From Gemmatimonadota bacterium (GTDB lineage: Bacteria > Gemmatimonadota > Gemmatimonadetes > Gemmatimonadales > Gemmatimonadaceae): a stretch of DNA of 13,451 nucleotides. The notes under the pieces are model-generated. The model did no database searches and was not told the DNA's origin. It saw only the letters and a program-made list of their open reading frames with translations. The position numbers and the translations under genes are program-made. Shown one piece after another: positions 6,456 to 13,451 of the stretch. The stretch spans positions 1 to 13,451 of the forward strand of contig JAEUJK010000136.1 in assembly GCA_016794735.1 (NCBI GenBank), given 5' to 3'. Numbering within the stretch: the first letter of the stretch is position 1; each line of letters opens with the position of its first letter.

Positions 6456-7778
6456 TCACCCAGGGGTGGAGCGCTGCGCCGCACGCACCTCGCGAAGGCC
6501 GTACTGGATGAACGAGAGGATGCCGACCCACGCGACAAACCCGATCAACGCGTACTTGCCCAGCAACGGGACGTTGACCGGCGCGTTGTTGACCATGTGC
6601 AACCCGATGGCGAGCCCATAGACACGAAGGAACCTGGGGTCCCGCAACAGGTCGAACCGGAAGGGCTGGTTCCCGCGCACGCGCCAGAGGGCGGCCCCCA
6701 CCAGCCCGGTCCACAAGGAGTGATCGCCAAGCAGGTTCAGCCAGCCGCGCGTCGTGATGATGTCGAACATGCCGTCCAGGCCGTTGCGAACGAAGCCCTG
6801 GACAAAGACGTACCCCATCGTCTCAAACACGGAAAAGCCCGTCCCGATGGCCGCGCCAATGAGCAGCCCGTTCAGCGTCCAGCGGTAGCGCGGGTTGGCG
6901 GCCACAATGAGCAACGCGCCGAGCTTGGCGGTTTCCTCAATGAGGCCGGCGCTCATGGAGCCGAGCCACGAGGACAGGTTGGACACGCGAAAGCCGAACA
7001 GGGCGGCCAGGAGCGACAGCACCCCACCGAAGACGAGCCACTTGAGCAGGAACTGCAACGAGACGTTCCGCGGCACGTTCATCTCGAAGAAGAACACCAG
7101 GATGGTGAGCGGGAAGGCGAGCGAACCGATCACCATGACGCCGGGAATGAAGTACGGATTGCCAAACTCCCGGAAGCCGTACACGAGCAGCGCGTAGGCC
7201 ACCACGCTGAACAGGAAGATGCGCGCAAAGGCCCAGGGTCGGGGCCAATCCGTGGCGACGCTGGCCAGGTCGGGCGTGGTATGCGTGGTCCCGGCCACGA
7301 AATACTCCTCGATCTCCTCGTCGGAGCGCTTCTTGAACACGTCGCTGAACAGGTCGGCCGCGCTGAACCCCTGGATGCGTTCGAGCCCGGCCGCGGCAGA
7401 GACGCGGGCACTCCACTTGGAAAACACCCCGGTATCCGGAGGGATCTCCCCGCGCGCGTTGGTCAGGCGCCAGAGGGAGCGACCCACGCGCAGCTGCTGC
7501 GCCTTGCCTAACGGCGTCGTCCCGGTCACGCGGACACCATCCAGGAAGACGTCAGCGCCTTCGGATGGCTGGACGGACACCACGCCGCCCTCGATGCCAA
7601 CCACCGCATGTGCGGCCATGACGTCGGGGTCGTCGCTGAGGATGTTGCTCCGTGCGGCGCTCCCGATCATGTAATAGCCATCGGCCAGGGCGACCCGTTT
7701 GCCAGCATCGGGACCCGAGAAACAGGAGAGAAAGAGGTTCGGGTCCCGACGCGTTGCGGGAGTCACCGGTTCGGCCAT
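6456..7778 (-). CDS. FHA-like domain fused to PrsW-family intramembrane protease
   Basis: The 440-residue protein begins with a beta-rich domain (residues 12-107) arranged like an FHA domain: GYYMIGSAARSNILS, a short AAH segment, then FLDGVRVTG and LRVGRSLWRL. A linker (108-183) leads to a membrane region with about eight helices (about 185-428). This carries the PrsW glutamic-protease motifs in order: EETAK at 281-285, F318-E319 in the next helix (FETMGYV), His353 in GDHSLWTGLVGAALW, and His394 in GLHMVNN. PrsW enzymes cut membrane proteins, classically anti-sigma factors such as RsiW in Bacillus. The start is supported by AGAGG on the minus strand (7784-7788), 5 nt before ATG. No cognate anti-sigma gene is seen next to it. 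In the FHA part, the usual Arg after IG and the S-x-x-H serine are replaced (IGS, MAAH), so phosphothreonine binding is doubtful. The PrsW call is strong; the substrate is unknown. Confidence 0.85.
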   Translation of the reverse strand: MAEPVTPATRRDPNLFLSCFSGPDAGKRVALADGYYMIGSAARSNILSDDPDVMAAHAVVGIEGGVVSVQPSEGADVFLDGVRVTGTTPLGKAQQLRVGRSLWRLTNARGEIPPDTGVFSKWSARVSAAAGLERIQGFSAADLFSDVFKKRSDEEIEEYFVAGTTHTTPDLASVATDWPRPWAFARIFLFSVVAYALLVYGFREFGNPYFIPGVMVIGSLAFPLTILVFFFEMNVPRNVSLQFLLKWLVFGGVLSLLAALFGFRVSNLSSWLGSMSAGLIEETAKLGALLIVAANPRYRWTLNGLLIGAAIGTGFSVFETMGYVFVQGFVRNGLDGMFDIITTRGWLNLLGDHSLWTGLVGAALWRVRGNQPFRFDLLRDPRFLRVYGLAIGLHMVNNAPVNVPLLGKYALIGFVAWVGILSFIQYGLREVRAAQRSTPG

Positions 7779-7975
7779 GGTGGCCTCTGCCTATGGTTGG
7801 GGCCGGCAGAGCTTACCCCATCCCTGCGGGTCACGCCATATGGCGCCGATCGGGCCATCGCTGAAGCACCAACCCTCCCCGTGGCGACAGGCGTCGGGGC
7901 CGTCCGCTGAAACCCGTCGTGCGACGGCGCCGTCCCAATCGTGGAGGCCGGCTCACCCCATCGCCCGCGATCCGA
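7779..7975. promoter_or_regulatory. Divergent intergenic region with two perfect dyads
   Basis: This 197-nt region separates the start of the FHA-PrsW gene (leftward) from the start of the ADOP permease gene (rightward), so promoters for both should lie here. It contains a perfect 12-bp palindrome, CGCCATATGGCG at 7834-7845, near its centre. A second dyad, CCGTCG-TG-CGACGG at 7914-7927, lies about 50 nt before the permease ATG. Either could bind a dimeric regulator, but only the sequence symmetry supports this. No convincing -35/-10 pair was recognised. AGAGG (minus strand, 7784-7788) is the ribosome site of the PrsW gene. Confidence 0.4.
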
Positions 7976-10381
7976 ATGTCACCCTTCCGCTTTGCCTGGC
8001 GCGCGCTGGCGTCGCGGCCCGCCTTCTCGGTCATCGTCATCGCCTGCCTCACGTTGGGCATCGCGGTCAACACGACCCTCTTCGCGGTCTTCGACGCCAT
8101 CCTGTGGCGGCCCTACGACTTCGCGCAGCCCGAACGCCTCGTGGTCCTCCAGACCCAGCAGCTGGCGCGTGGACGCGAGGGCGGCCTCGCCCTCGCGTCC
8201 TTCCGCGAGATCCAGCGCGAGTCGAAGAGCTTCCAGGGAATCGGCGGTTCGATGGGCCGGAGCCTCACGATCACCGATGGGGAAGAACCGGAGCGGCTCA
8301 CGGGTGCCTCCGTCAGTGCCTCCCTCTTTCCGGTGTTGGGGATCCAGCCACAGCTCGGTCGGCTCTTTCGCCCGGATGAGGATGCGGGCGCGGCGCCCAC
8401 CGTCGCGCTGATCTCGGACGCACTCTGGCGACGCCGCTACAATGCCGATTCCTCCATCATCGGGCGCGCCATCCAGATCAATGGCGAACCGCACACCGTC
8501 GTTGGTGTGCTGCCCGTCGGCTTCCGTTTTCCGGAGACACACGACCTCTGGATCCCCATGGGCAACTTCGGCCCGATGGACAACCGCGATATCCGCCCCG
8601 TGGAGACTTACGCGCGCCTGCGTGATGGCGTGACGATCGAACAGGCGCGCGCCGAATACGAGGCGATGGTCACGCGACTCGAGGCCGAGGCGGGATTGGC
8701 GGATCGCCAGTGGACCGGGAAGATGACCGACCTGCGCACCGCCTTCACTCCCGACGAGATCCGGCTGGTCATCGTGGCCATGATGGGGGCGGTGACCTTC
8801 GTCCTGTTGATCGCCTGCGCCAACATCGCGAACCTCATGCTCGCCCGTGCGTCGTCGCGCGAGCGCGAGATCGCCGTGCGCGCCGCCCTGGGCGCAGGGC
8901 GCGGGGCCATCGTCCGGCAACTTCTCGCGGAGTCGGCCATACTCGCCGTGATCGCAGCCGCGATCGCCATCCCGCTCACCTCGCTGGGACTGTCCCTGAT
9001 CGATCGTGGCATTCCACCTGGTGACGAAGTTCCCTACTACATCCAGTGGCGCCTCGATGCCCGCGTGGTGGCCTATGCCTTTGTGGTGTCGCTGCTGGCC
9101 GCGCTGGCGTTCGGGTTGTTCCCCGCCTTGCAAGCGACCGGTGGTCGCATCTACGCCGCGTTGAAGGAAGGTGGTCGCGGTGCGGGGTCGAGTCGCTCCA
9201 AGCAGCGCACCCGGTCGATCCTCGTCGTCACCGAGGTCGCGCTGGCCATGCTGCTCCTCGTTGGTGCTTCGTTGTTCGTCCGCTCGTTTGCGGTCATCGA
9301 GCAGGAAGGGGTGGGCTTCGACACGGCGCCGATCATGACGATGCGCGCCTTCCTGCCGGGCACGCCGTACGACTCGGCGCTCACGCGCCAGCAGCGCATC
9401 GAGGATGTCGTGCGGCGCATGTCCGCCCTCCCCGGCGTGCAGGCCGTGACCGCGTCGAGCATGATCCCGCTCGATGGCGGTGGGGCGTGGAGCCGCCTGC
9501 TGGTCGCCGGCAAGGACCAGCGACCGGAGGAAGGTCCTGAGGTGTGGTGGAGTGGTGTGACCTCGCAGTGGTCGCGCGTCCTCGGGCTGCAGTTCGTGGC
9601 GGGGCGCGACCTCACCGAGGGTGAGGCGCAGGGCCGCGCGGCGGTGGCCGTGATCGACGACCGGTTGGCGCGCGATCATTTTGGCGGCAACGATCCCCTG
9701 GGGCGGCAGTTCCGGTTCCCGGGTGACACCACCCTGCCGATGTTCACGGTCGTTGGTGTGGTCCGCCACTACCGGCAGGGACAACTGGGCGACCGCGAGG
9801 AGGACCTGCCGTCGGTCTTCGTGCCGCTGGCGTTCATGGTCCCACGTGGGGTCGGCGTGATGGCCCGCGTTGCCGGCGATCCGTCGTCCCACACGGCGGC
9901 GATGCGCGACGCCATCCGCGCGGCGGACGCCTCGATCCCCGTCTACGACGTGAACACCATGGAAGCAGTCCGCCGCCTGGGCTTCTGGCAGTACGGACTG
10001 TTCGGGTCGATGTTCGGCGTCTTCGGCCTCGTCGCGCTCATCCTCGCGGCCATCGGGGTGTACGGCGTCATGTCGTACAACGTCTCGCAGCGCACGCGGG
10101 AGTTTGGGGTGCGGCTGGCTCTTGGCGCGCAACGCGAGGGAGTCCTCGCCCTCGTCGTGCGGCACGGGGTCTCCCTGGCCCTGATCGGGATCGGCATCGG
10201 CCTCGTGCTGGCCCTGGGCACCACCCGCGCCCTGCGCTCGCTCCTGACGGTGAGCAGCACGGACCCGATCAGCTTTGGCGTGGTGTCGTTGTTCCTGGCC
10301 GCGGTGGCGTTCCTTGCGAGTTACCTCCCGGCGCGCCGGGCCACTGCCGTGGACCCGATCGAGGCGCTGCGCGCGGACTAA
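7976..10381 (+). CDS. ADOP-family duplicated MacB/FtsX-like permease
   Basis: The 801-residue protein has the architecture of the acidobacterial duplicated orphan permease family. It has an N-terminal helix (about 17-43), a MacB-like periplasmic domain containing NGEPHTVVGVLP, a first FtsX block with IACANIANLMLARASSRERE and VRAALGAGR (about 278-309), more helices and TRSILVVTEVALAMLLLVGA. A second periplasmic domain follows, with AGRDLTEGEA and FTVVGVVRH, and then a second FtsX block with IGVYGVMSYNVSQRTREFG and VRLALGAQ (about 693-718), ending LPARRATAVDPIEALRAD. About eight membrane helices are expected. Related MacB/FtsX proteins work with an ABC ATPase in mechanotransmission or export. 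None is encoded nearby, which is the 'orphan' feature of this family. ATG 7976 is chosen over GTG 7919 because MSPFRFAWRAL is the usual family N-terminus. Its TAA overlaps the stop of the converging kinase gene by 2 nt. Substrate unknown; family call strong. Confidence 0.9.
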   Translation: MSPFRFAWRALASRPAFSVIVIACLTLGIAVNTTLFAVFDAILWRPYDFAQPERLVVLQTQQLARGREGGLALASFREIQRESKSFQGIGGSMGRSLTITDGEEPERLTGASVSASLFPVLGIQPQLGRLFRPDEDAGAAPTVALISDALWRRRYNADSSIIGRAIQINGEPHTVVGVLPVGFRFPETHDLWIPMGNFGPMDNRDIRPVETYARLRDGVTIEQARAEYEAMVTRLEAEAGLADRQWTGKMTDLRTAFTPDEIRLVIVAMMGAVTFVLLIACANIANLMLARASSREREIAVRAALGAGRGAIVRQLLAESAILAVIAAAIAIPLTSLGLSLIDRGIPPGDEVPYYIQWRLDARVVAYAFVVSLLAALAFGLFPALQATGGRIYAALKEGGRGAGSSRSKQRTRSILVVTEVALAMLLLVGASLFVRSFAVIEQEGVGFDTAPIMTMRAFLPGTPYDSALTRQQRIEDVVRRMSALPGVQAVTASSMIPLDGGGAWSRLLVAGKDQRPEEGPEVWWSGVTSQWSRVLGLQFVAGRDLTEGEAQGRAAVAVIDDRLARDHFGGNDPLGRQFRFPGDTTLPMFTVVGVVRHYRQGQLGDREEDLPSVFVPLAFMVPRGVGVMARVAGDPSSHTAAMRDAIRAADASIPVYDVNTMEAVRRLGFWQYGLFGSMFGVFGLVALILAAIGVYGVMSYNVSQRTREFGVRLALGAQREGVLALVVRHGVSLALIGIGIGLVLALGTTRALRSLLTVSSTDPISFGVVSLFLAAVAFLASYLPARRATAVDPIEALRAD

Positions 10382-12972
10382 CGCGCAGCACCTCCCGCCG
10401 CGGAGGCCCGCCGTACCGAGTCGGCGATGAGCGAGTCCGCGCGCGACGCGCGGCCGGACCGGCGTTCGTACGCCGCCAGCTTGCTGAGGGCGCCTAACGT
10501 GACCGGATTCGCCTCGCCCATCGCCTCACGCATCACCCCGTACGCGCGCTCGTACCACTGGCGTGCCGCGTCGGCCTGGCGGCGTGCTTCGGCCAGGCGC
10601 GCCCGTGCCGTGAACAGGCGCGTCTCGGGACCGACCCGCTGGGCGCCGGTCACCTGCTGCAGGGAATCCCCGGCGCGGGTGAGCCACCGATCGGCGTCGG
10701 TAAACGCGCGGGCCCGCGTCGCGACCTCGCCCCGCAACCGGAGCACGTTCGCCCACTCCACCGGCGCGGGGACGCTCAGCCCGTGGATCAGGCGCAGCGC
10801 AGTGTCGGCCATCGCACTCGACTCGTCCAGCCGTCCGAGTTGGGCCAGGTCGTCCCCGAGCTGCCACCGGATCTGTACCTCCGTCAGGGACCCGCTCCCC
10901 AGGGAGGCGAGCACATCGGCGAGGGCACGTCGCCGCCGATCCGCTGCGGCCGCGTGGTCCCCGCGTCGACTGCCGTGGTTCCCCCAGTTGGCGAGCAGGA
11001 TGGCGCGTTCGTGGCGCAGCCGGAGTGAATCGCGCGCGTACGACGCCACGGCGCGGGCGAACGCCGAGTCGGCGGCGACCCACCGTCCCTCCAGCATCAA
11101 CGAGGTCGCCAGCCCTCCCTGGATCAGTCCCAGGATCCCGGCCCGCGGTGTCGGGCGGGCCAGCTCCCGCTCTTCGGCAGAGCGCATCAGGGGCTCGCCT
11201 TCGCGGAACTGGTGCAGGCCCACCGCCAGCAGCTGGCCTAACGACACCTCGGCGTCCGTGCGTTCGCTGTCGGGCGCGGCGGGCAGGGCCGCGTAACCGG
11301 CCACGGCCTCGCGGTATCGCGCGATCGCCTCCTCGTAGCGTCCCAAGTACTGCAAGGCGACCCCCGCAAAGTGCTGGTCGCGCGCCACCTCCACCGACCG
11401 CTCGCCCACCGTGCGCGCATGGAGCACGCGGGCCGAGTCCTGAAGGAGCAGGGCCACGTCGCCCCGGCCCCAGATGCTGTAGGCCTTCCCCATCGAGAAG
11501 TAGAGGTCGGCCCGCGTCCGTGGATCGTTCGCCAGCTCGCTCGTGACGCGCGACCGCGCGGAGTCCAGCACCTCCATGAGCCCCACGTCCCTTCGCCCGG
11601 TGCGGATGGTCGAATAGTGGGACGGGTCCGCAGCCCCAACGATGGCCTGCAGGTACTGGGTGACGCGGGACGCACGCGCCGATTCCTCCCGCGCCACGCG
11701 CGCCTGCCGCAGCGAGACCACGGTGCTGGCGACCATCGAGGCGACCGCAATCGTGCTTCCGGCCACGAGCGCGCGATGCCGGCGCACGAAGCGCACCACC
11801 CGGTACATCGGCGTGTCGGGCTTGGCCGCCACGGGGAGCCCGCGTTGGAAGCGGTGCAGGTCCTCGCCCAGCGCTGCCGCCGTGTGATACCGCCGCTCGG
11901 GTTCCTTGCGGAGCGCCATCAGGACGATCGCGTCCAGCTCCCCGCGCAGCAGGCGCTCGAGCGCGCGTGCATCGGGAAGTCCTGCCGCCGTCGCCGCGTC
12001 GTGTGTCACCACGCTGCTGGGGGGCGGAGGCTGCACGTCGTTGAGGACATCCTGCACACGCGCCGGGGTCTTTCCGTCCACGTCATATGGCGCGGTGCCA
12101 GACAGCAGGCGATAGAGGATGACACCGGCCGAGTAGATGTCAGTGGCCGTGGTCACGTCTTCCCCGCGCGCCTGTTCGGGCGATGCGTACGCGCTGGTCA
12201 GCGCGAGCTGCGAGTGCGTGGCGGCACCGTCGGTGATCTCCGGGGTGACGAGCCGCGCGATCCCGAAGTCGAGCAGCTTCACCACACCATCCGTGTTGAC
12301 CAGGATGTTGCGGGGCTTGAGGTCCCGGTGCACCACGAGGTTCCGGTGGGCAAAGTCGATCGCCGCACACACCTGCCGGAAGAGGTCGAGCCGCTGCGCC
12401 ACCGTGAGCGTGCGATCACGACAAAAGACGTCGAGCGGTACGCCGTCCACGTATTCCATCACGAGGTACGGGATGCCGCGCTCGGTCGTGCCGCCGTCGA
12501 GGAGCGTCGCGATGTTCGGGTGCTGCAACCGGGCGAGGATCTGTCGCTCCCGCAGGAAACGCCTCGTCATTGCTGATCCGTGCAGCCCGGCCGCCAGCGT
12601 CTTGATTGCCACACGCCCCGTGTACGCCGCGTCGGCTCGGTGCGCCTCGTACACCGCCCCCATCCCCCCTTCGCCGATCTTGCGCGTGACTTCGTAGGGC
12701 CCAAGTCGCTCGCCGATCAGCAGGGGCTCGGGGAGGAGCGGGCCGACGTCTTCTGCGCCGAGATGCTCCGCGGCTGATCGCTCCCATGCACCGGCGTGAT
12801 CCAGCGCGTCGAGCAGGCTCTGCACCTCGTCGCGCAGGCGCGCGTCGCCCGCACAGGCACGCGCGAGCATTGCCTCGCGGGTGTCGGGCGCGGCGTCCAC
12901 CACCTGGTCAAAGATCGCCCGGACCGCGGCGTACCGGTCCGGCGTCAGGGGTTCATGGGAATGGGTGCGCAT
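10378..12972 (-). CDS. Membrane Ser/Thr protein kinase with C-terminal TPR-like sensor region
   Basis: The 864-residue product has a short N-terminal helical segment (LTPDRYAAVRAIFDQVVDA ... LRDEVQSLLDAL) found at the start of many such kinases. An intact kinase domain follows (about 93-375): GEGGMG at 100-105, VAIKTL with Lys124, HRDLKPRN at 215-222 with Asp217, DFG at 235-237 and SPEQARGE at 264-271. One transmembrane helix (about 401-420) comes next, and the remaining 440 residues are helical TPR-like repeats probably outside the cytoplasm. It should autophosphorylate and phosphorylate regulators on Ser/Thr in response to a signal or partner at the TPR region. The gene lies 41 nt downstream of the ECF sigma gene on the same strand, so the two probably form an operon in which the kinase may control sigma activity; that link is inferred. 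The ATG at 12972 has only a weak GGGAA upstream. Two of its leucine codons are TTA, both within CGTTAGGC. Confidence 0.92.
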   Translation of the reverse strand: MRTHSHEPLTPDRYAAVRAIFDQVVDAAPDTREAMLARACAGDARLRDEVQSLLDALDHAGAWERSAAEHLGAEDVGPLLPEPLLIGERLGPYEVTRKIGEGGMGAVYEAHRADAAYTGRVAIKTLAAGLHGSAMTRRFLRERQILARLQHPNIATLLDGGTTERGIPYLVMEYVDGVPLDVFCRDRTLTVAQRLDLFRQVCAAIDFAHRNLVVHRDLKPRNILVNTDGVVKLLDFGIARLVTPEITDGAATHSQLALTSAYASPEQARGEDVTTATDIYSAGVILYRLLSGTAPYDVDGKTPARVQDVLNDVQPPPPSSVVTHDAATAAGLPDARALERLLRGELDAIVLMALRKEPERRYHTAAALGEDLHRFQRGLPVAAKPDTPMYRVVRFVRRHRALVAGSTIAVASMVASTVVSLRQARVAREESARASRVTQYLQAIVGAADPSHYSTIRTGRRDVGLMEVLDSARSRVTSELANDPRTRADLYFSMGKAYSIWGRGDVALLLQDSARVLHARTVGERSVEVARDQHFAGVALQYLGRYEEAIARYREAVAGYAALPAAPDSERTDAEVSLGQLLAVGLHQFREGEPLMRSAEERELARPTPRAGILGLIQGGLATSLMLEGRWVAADSAFARAVASYARDSLRLRHERAILLANWGNHGSRRGDHAAAADRRRRALADVLASLGSGSLTEVQIRWQLGDDLAQLGRLDESSAMADTALRLIHGLSVPAPVEWANVLRLRGEVATRARAFTDADRWLTRAGDSLQQVTGAQRVGPETRLFTARARLAEARRQADAARQWYERAYGVMREAMGEANPVTLGALSKLAAYERRSGRASRADSLIADSVRRASAAGGAAR

Positions 12973-13013
12973 GGTGGGTTCCCGCTACACGCGCCATCTC
13001 GCGCGTTCAGGGC

Positions 13014-13451
13014 TCACGGCGCGTCGCTCGCGCTGTCCAGTGCACGCTGGAGGAAGGCACGGGCGAATGACCAGTCCCGCTTGACCGTGGCGGTCCCGAT
13101 CCCGAGCGCTTCGGCCGTCTCCTCGACGCTCAGCCCGCCAAAGAACCGCGCCTCCACCACCTTCGCCGCCCGCGGATCGAGCATTTCCAGTTGGTGGAGG
13201 GCATCATCGACGGCGATGACGTCGAGCGCGTCCGGCTGGGACGGAGCCTGGGCATCACCGATGTCGATGCGGGCGCCACCGATGCGCTTCGCGCGCCCGC
13301 GGGCGCGTGCATGGTCGAGCAACACGCGGCGCATCGCCTGCGCCGCAATCCCGAAGAAGTGCGACCGGTTCTTCCACTCCGTCGATCGCTCATTCACGAG
13401 GCGGAGGTAGGCCTCATGGACGAGCGCGGTAGGCTGCAGCGTGTGCTCGAC
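13014..13451 (-). CDS. ECF-type RNA polymerase sigma factor, 5' end outside the window
   Basis: The frame stays open to the window edge, and the first visible residues, VEHTLQPTALVHEAYLRLV, belong to sigma region 2 of the ECF subgroup often found with Ser/Thr kinases in Acidobacteriota and relatives (TIGR02999-like). The GTG at 13397 that would give a 127-residue protein is internal, not the start. Next come HFFGIAAQAMRRVLLDHARAR, characteristic of this subgroup, and region 4: LEMLDPRAAKVVEARFFGGLSVEETAEALGIGTATVKRDW, whose helix-turn-helix contacts the -35 element. 145 residues are visible; family members are about 185-200, so roughly 40-55 are missing. No anti-sigma gene is present in the window; the kinase gene begins 41 nt downstream instead, which suggests phosphorylation-based control. 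Target promoters cannot be identified here. The family call is very secure. Confidence 0.93.
   Translation of the reverse strand, partial: VEHTLQPTALVHEAYLRLVNERSTEWKNRSHFFGIAAQAMRRVLLDHARARGRAKRIGGARIDIGDAQAPSQPDALDVIAVDDALHQLEMLDPRAAKVVEARFFGGLSVEETAEALGIGTATVKRDWSFARAFLQRALDSASDAP

Noticed and set aside
6597..7511. 304-codon plus-strand frame opposite the PrsW gene
   Set aside because: The minus strand encodes the intact FHA-PrsW protein. The plus product is hydrophilic and low in complexity, as expected of an antisense shadow.
7979..10165. 728-codon open frame on the minus strand opposite the permease
   Set aside because: The plus strand encodes a clear ADOP permease over the same bases. 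The minus product is rich in His, Arg, Asp and Gln with no recognisable domain.
13014..13397. Reading the sigma factor as a complete 127-residue protein from GTG 13397
   Set aside because: The frame continues upstream with typical sigma region 2 residues (LQPTALVHEAYLRLV) up to the window edge, so this GTG is internal.

Overview
This window is GC-rich and densely coding. It looks like chromosomal DNA of a soil- or sludge-type bacterium, most likely Gemmatimonadota, with Acidobacteriota as the main alternative. That assignment is inferred from gene families and arrangement: an orphan MacB/FtsX-type duplicated permease (ADOP family), a Ser/Thr kinase with a C-terminal TPR sensor region directly behind an ECF sigma factor, and a SARP/BTAD-type regulator fused to a kinase-like domain. 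No rRNA, tRNA, CRISPR array, transposase or phage gene was recognised.

Layout, left to right. 1-138 is the 3' end of an AraC-type regulator, followed by a perfect 7-bp hairpin (156-173). 340-1917 (+) encodes a winged-helix/BTAD regulator whose C-terminal half is a protein-kinase fold lacking catalytic residues. 1966-2484 (+) is a DinB-fold protein. After a roughly 250-bp gap, three tightly packed plus-strand genes follow: a TPR protein (2736-3461), an HExxH metallopeptidase-like protein (3477-4781) and a DUF900-type alpha/beta hydrolase with an unassigned N-terminal half (4789-6450). Converging on this operon is a minus-strand gene for an FHA-like domain fused to a PrsW-type intramembrane protease (6456-7778). 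A divergent intergenic region with two perfect dyads (7779-7975) separates it from the ADOP permease (7976-10381, +). The permease stop codon overlaps that of the minus-strand receptor-like Ser/Thr kinase (10378-12972). The kinase is preceded in its operon by an ECF sigma factor whose 5' end runs off the window (13014-13451).

How the genes may work together. The right end is a standard sigma/kinase regulatory pair. The left and middle parts contain a kinase-dead regulator, a degenerate phosphopeptide-type domain on a membrane protease, and an operon pairing a protein-interaction scaffold (TPR) with two predicted hydrolytic enzymes. The TPR/peptidase/hydrolase operon is the best candidate for an undescribed system, but its function cannot be read from the sequence.

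One sequence-level oddity runs across the window. The rare leucine codon TTA occurs only four times in the called genes, and every time it is inside GTTAGG; three of the four are the identical octamer CGTTAGGC in the coding direction.
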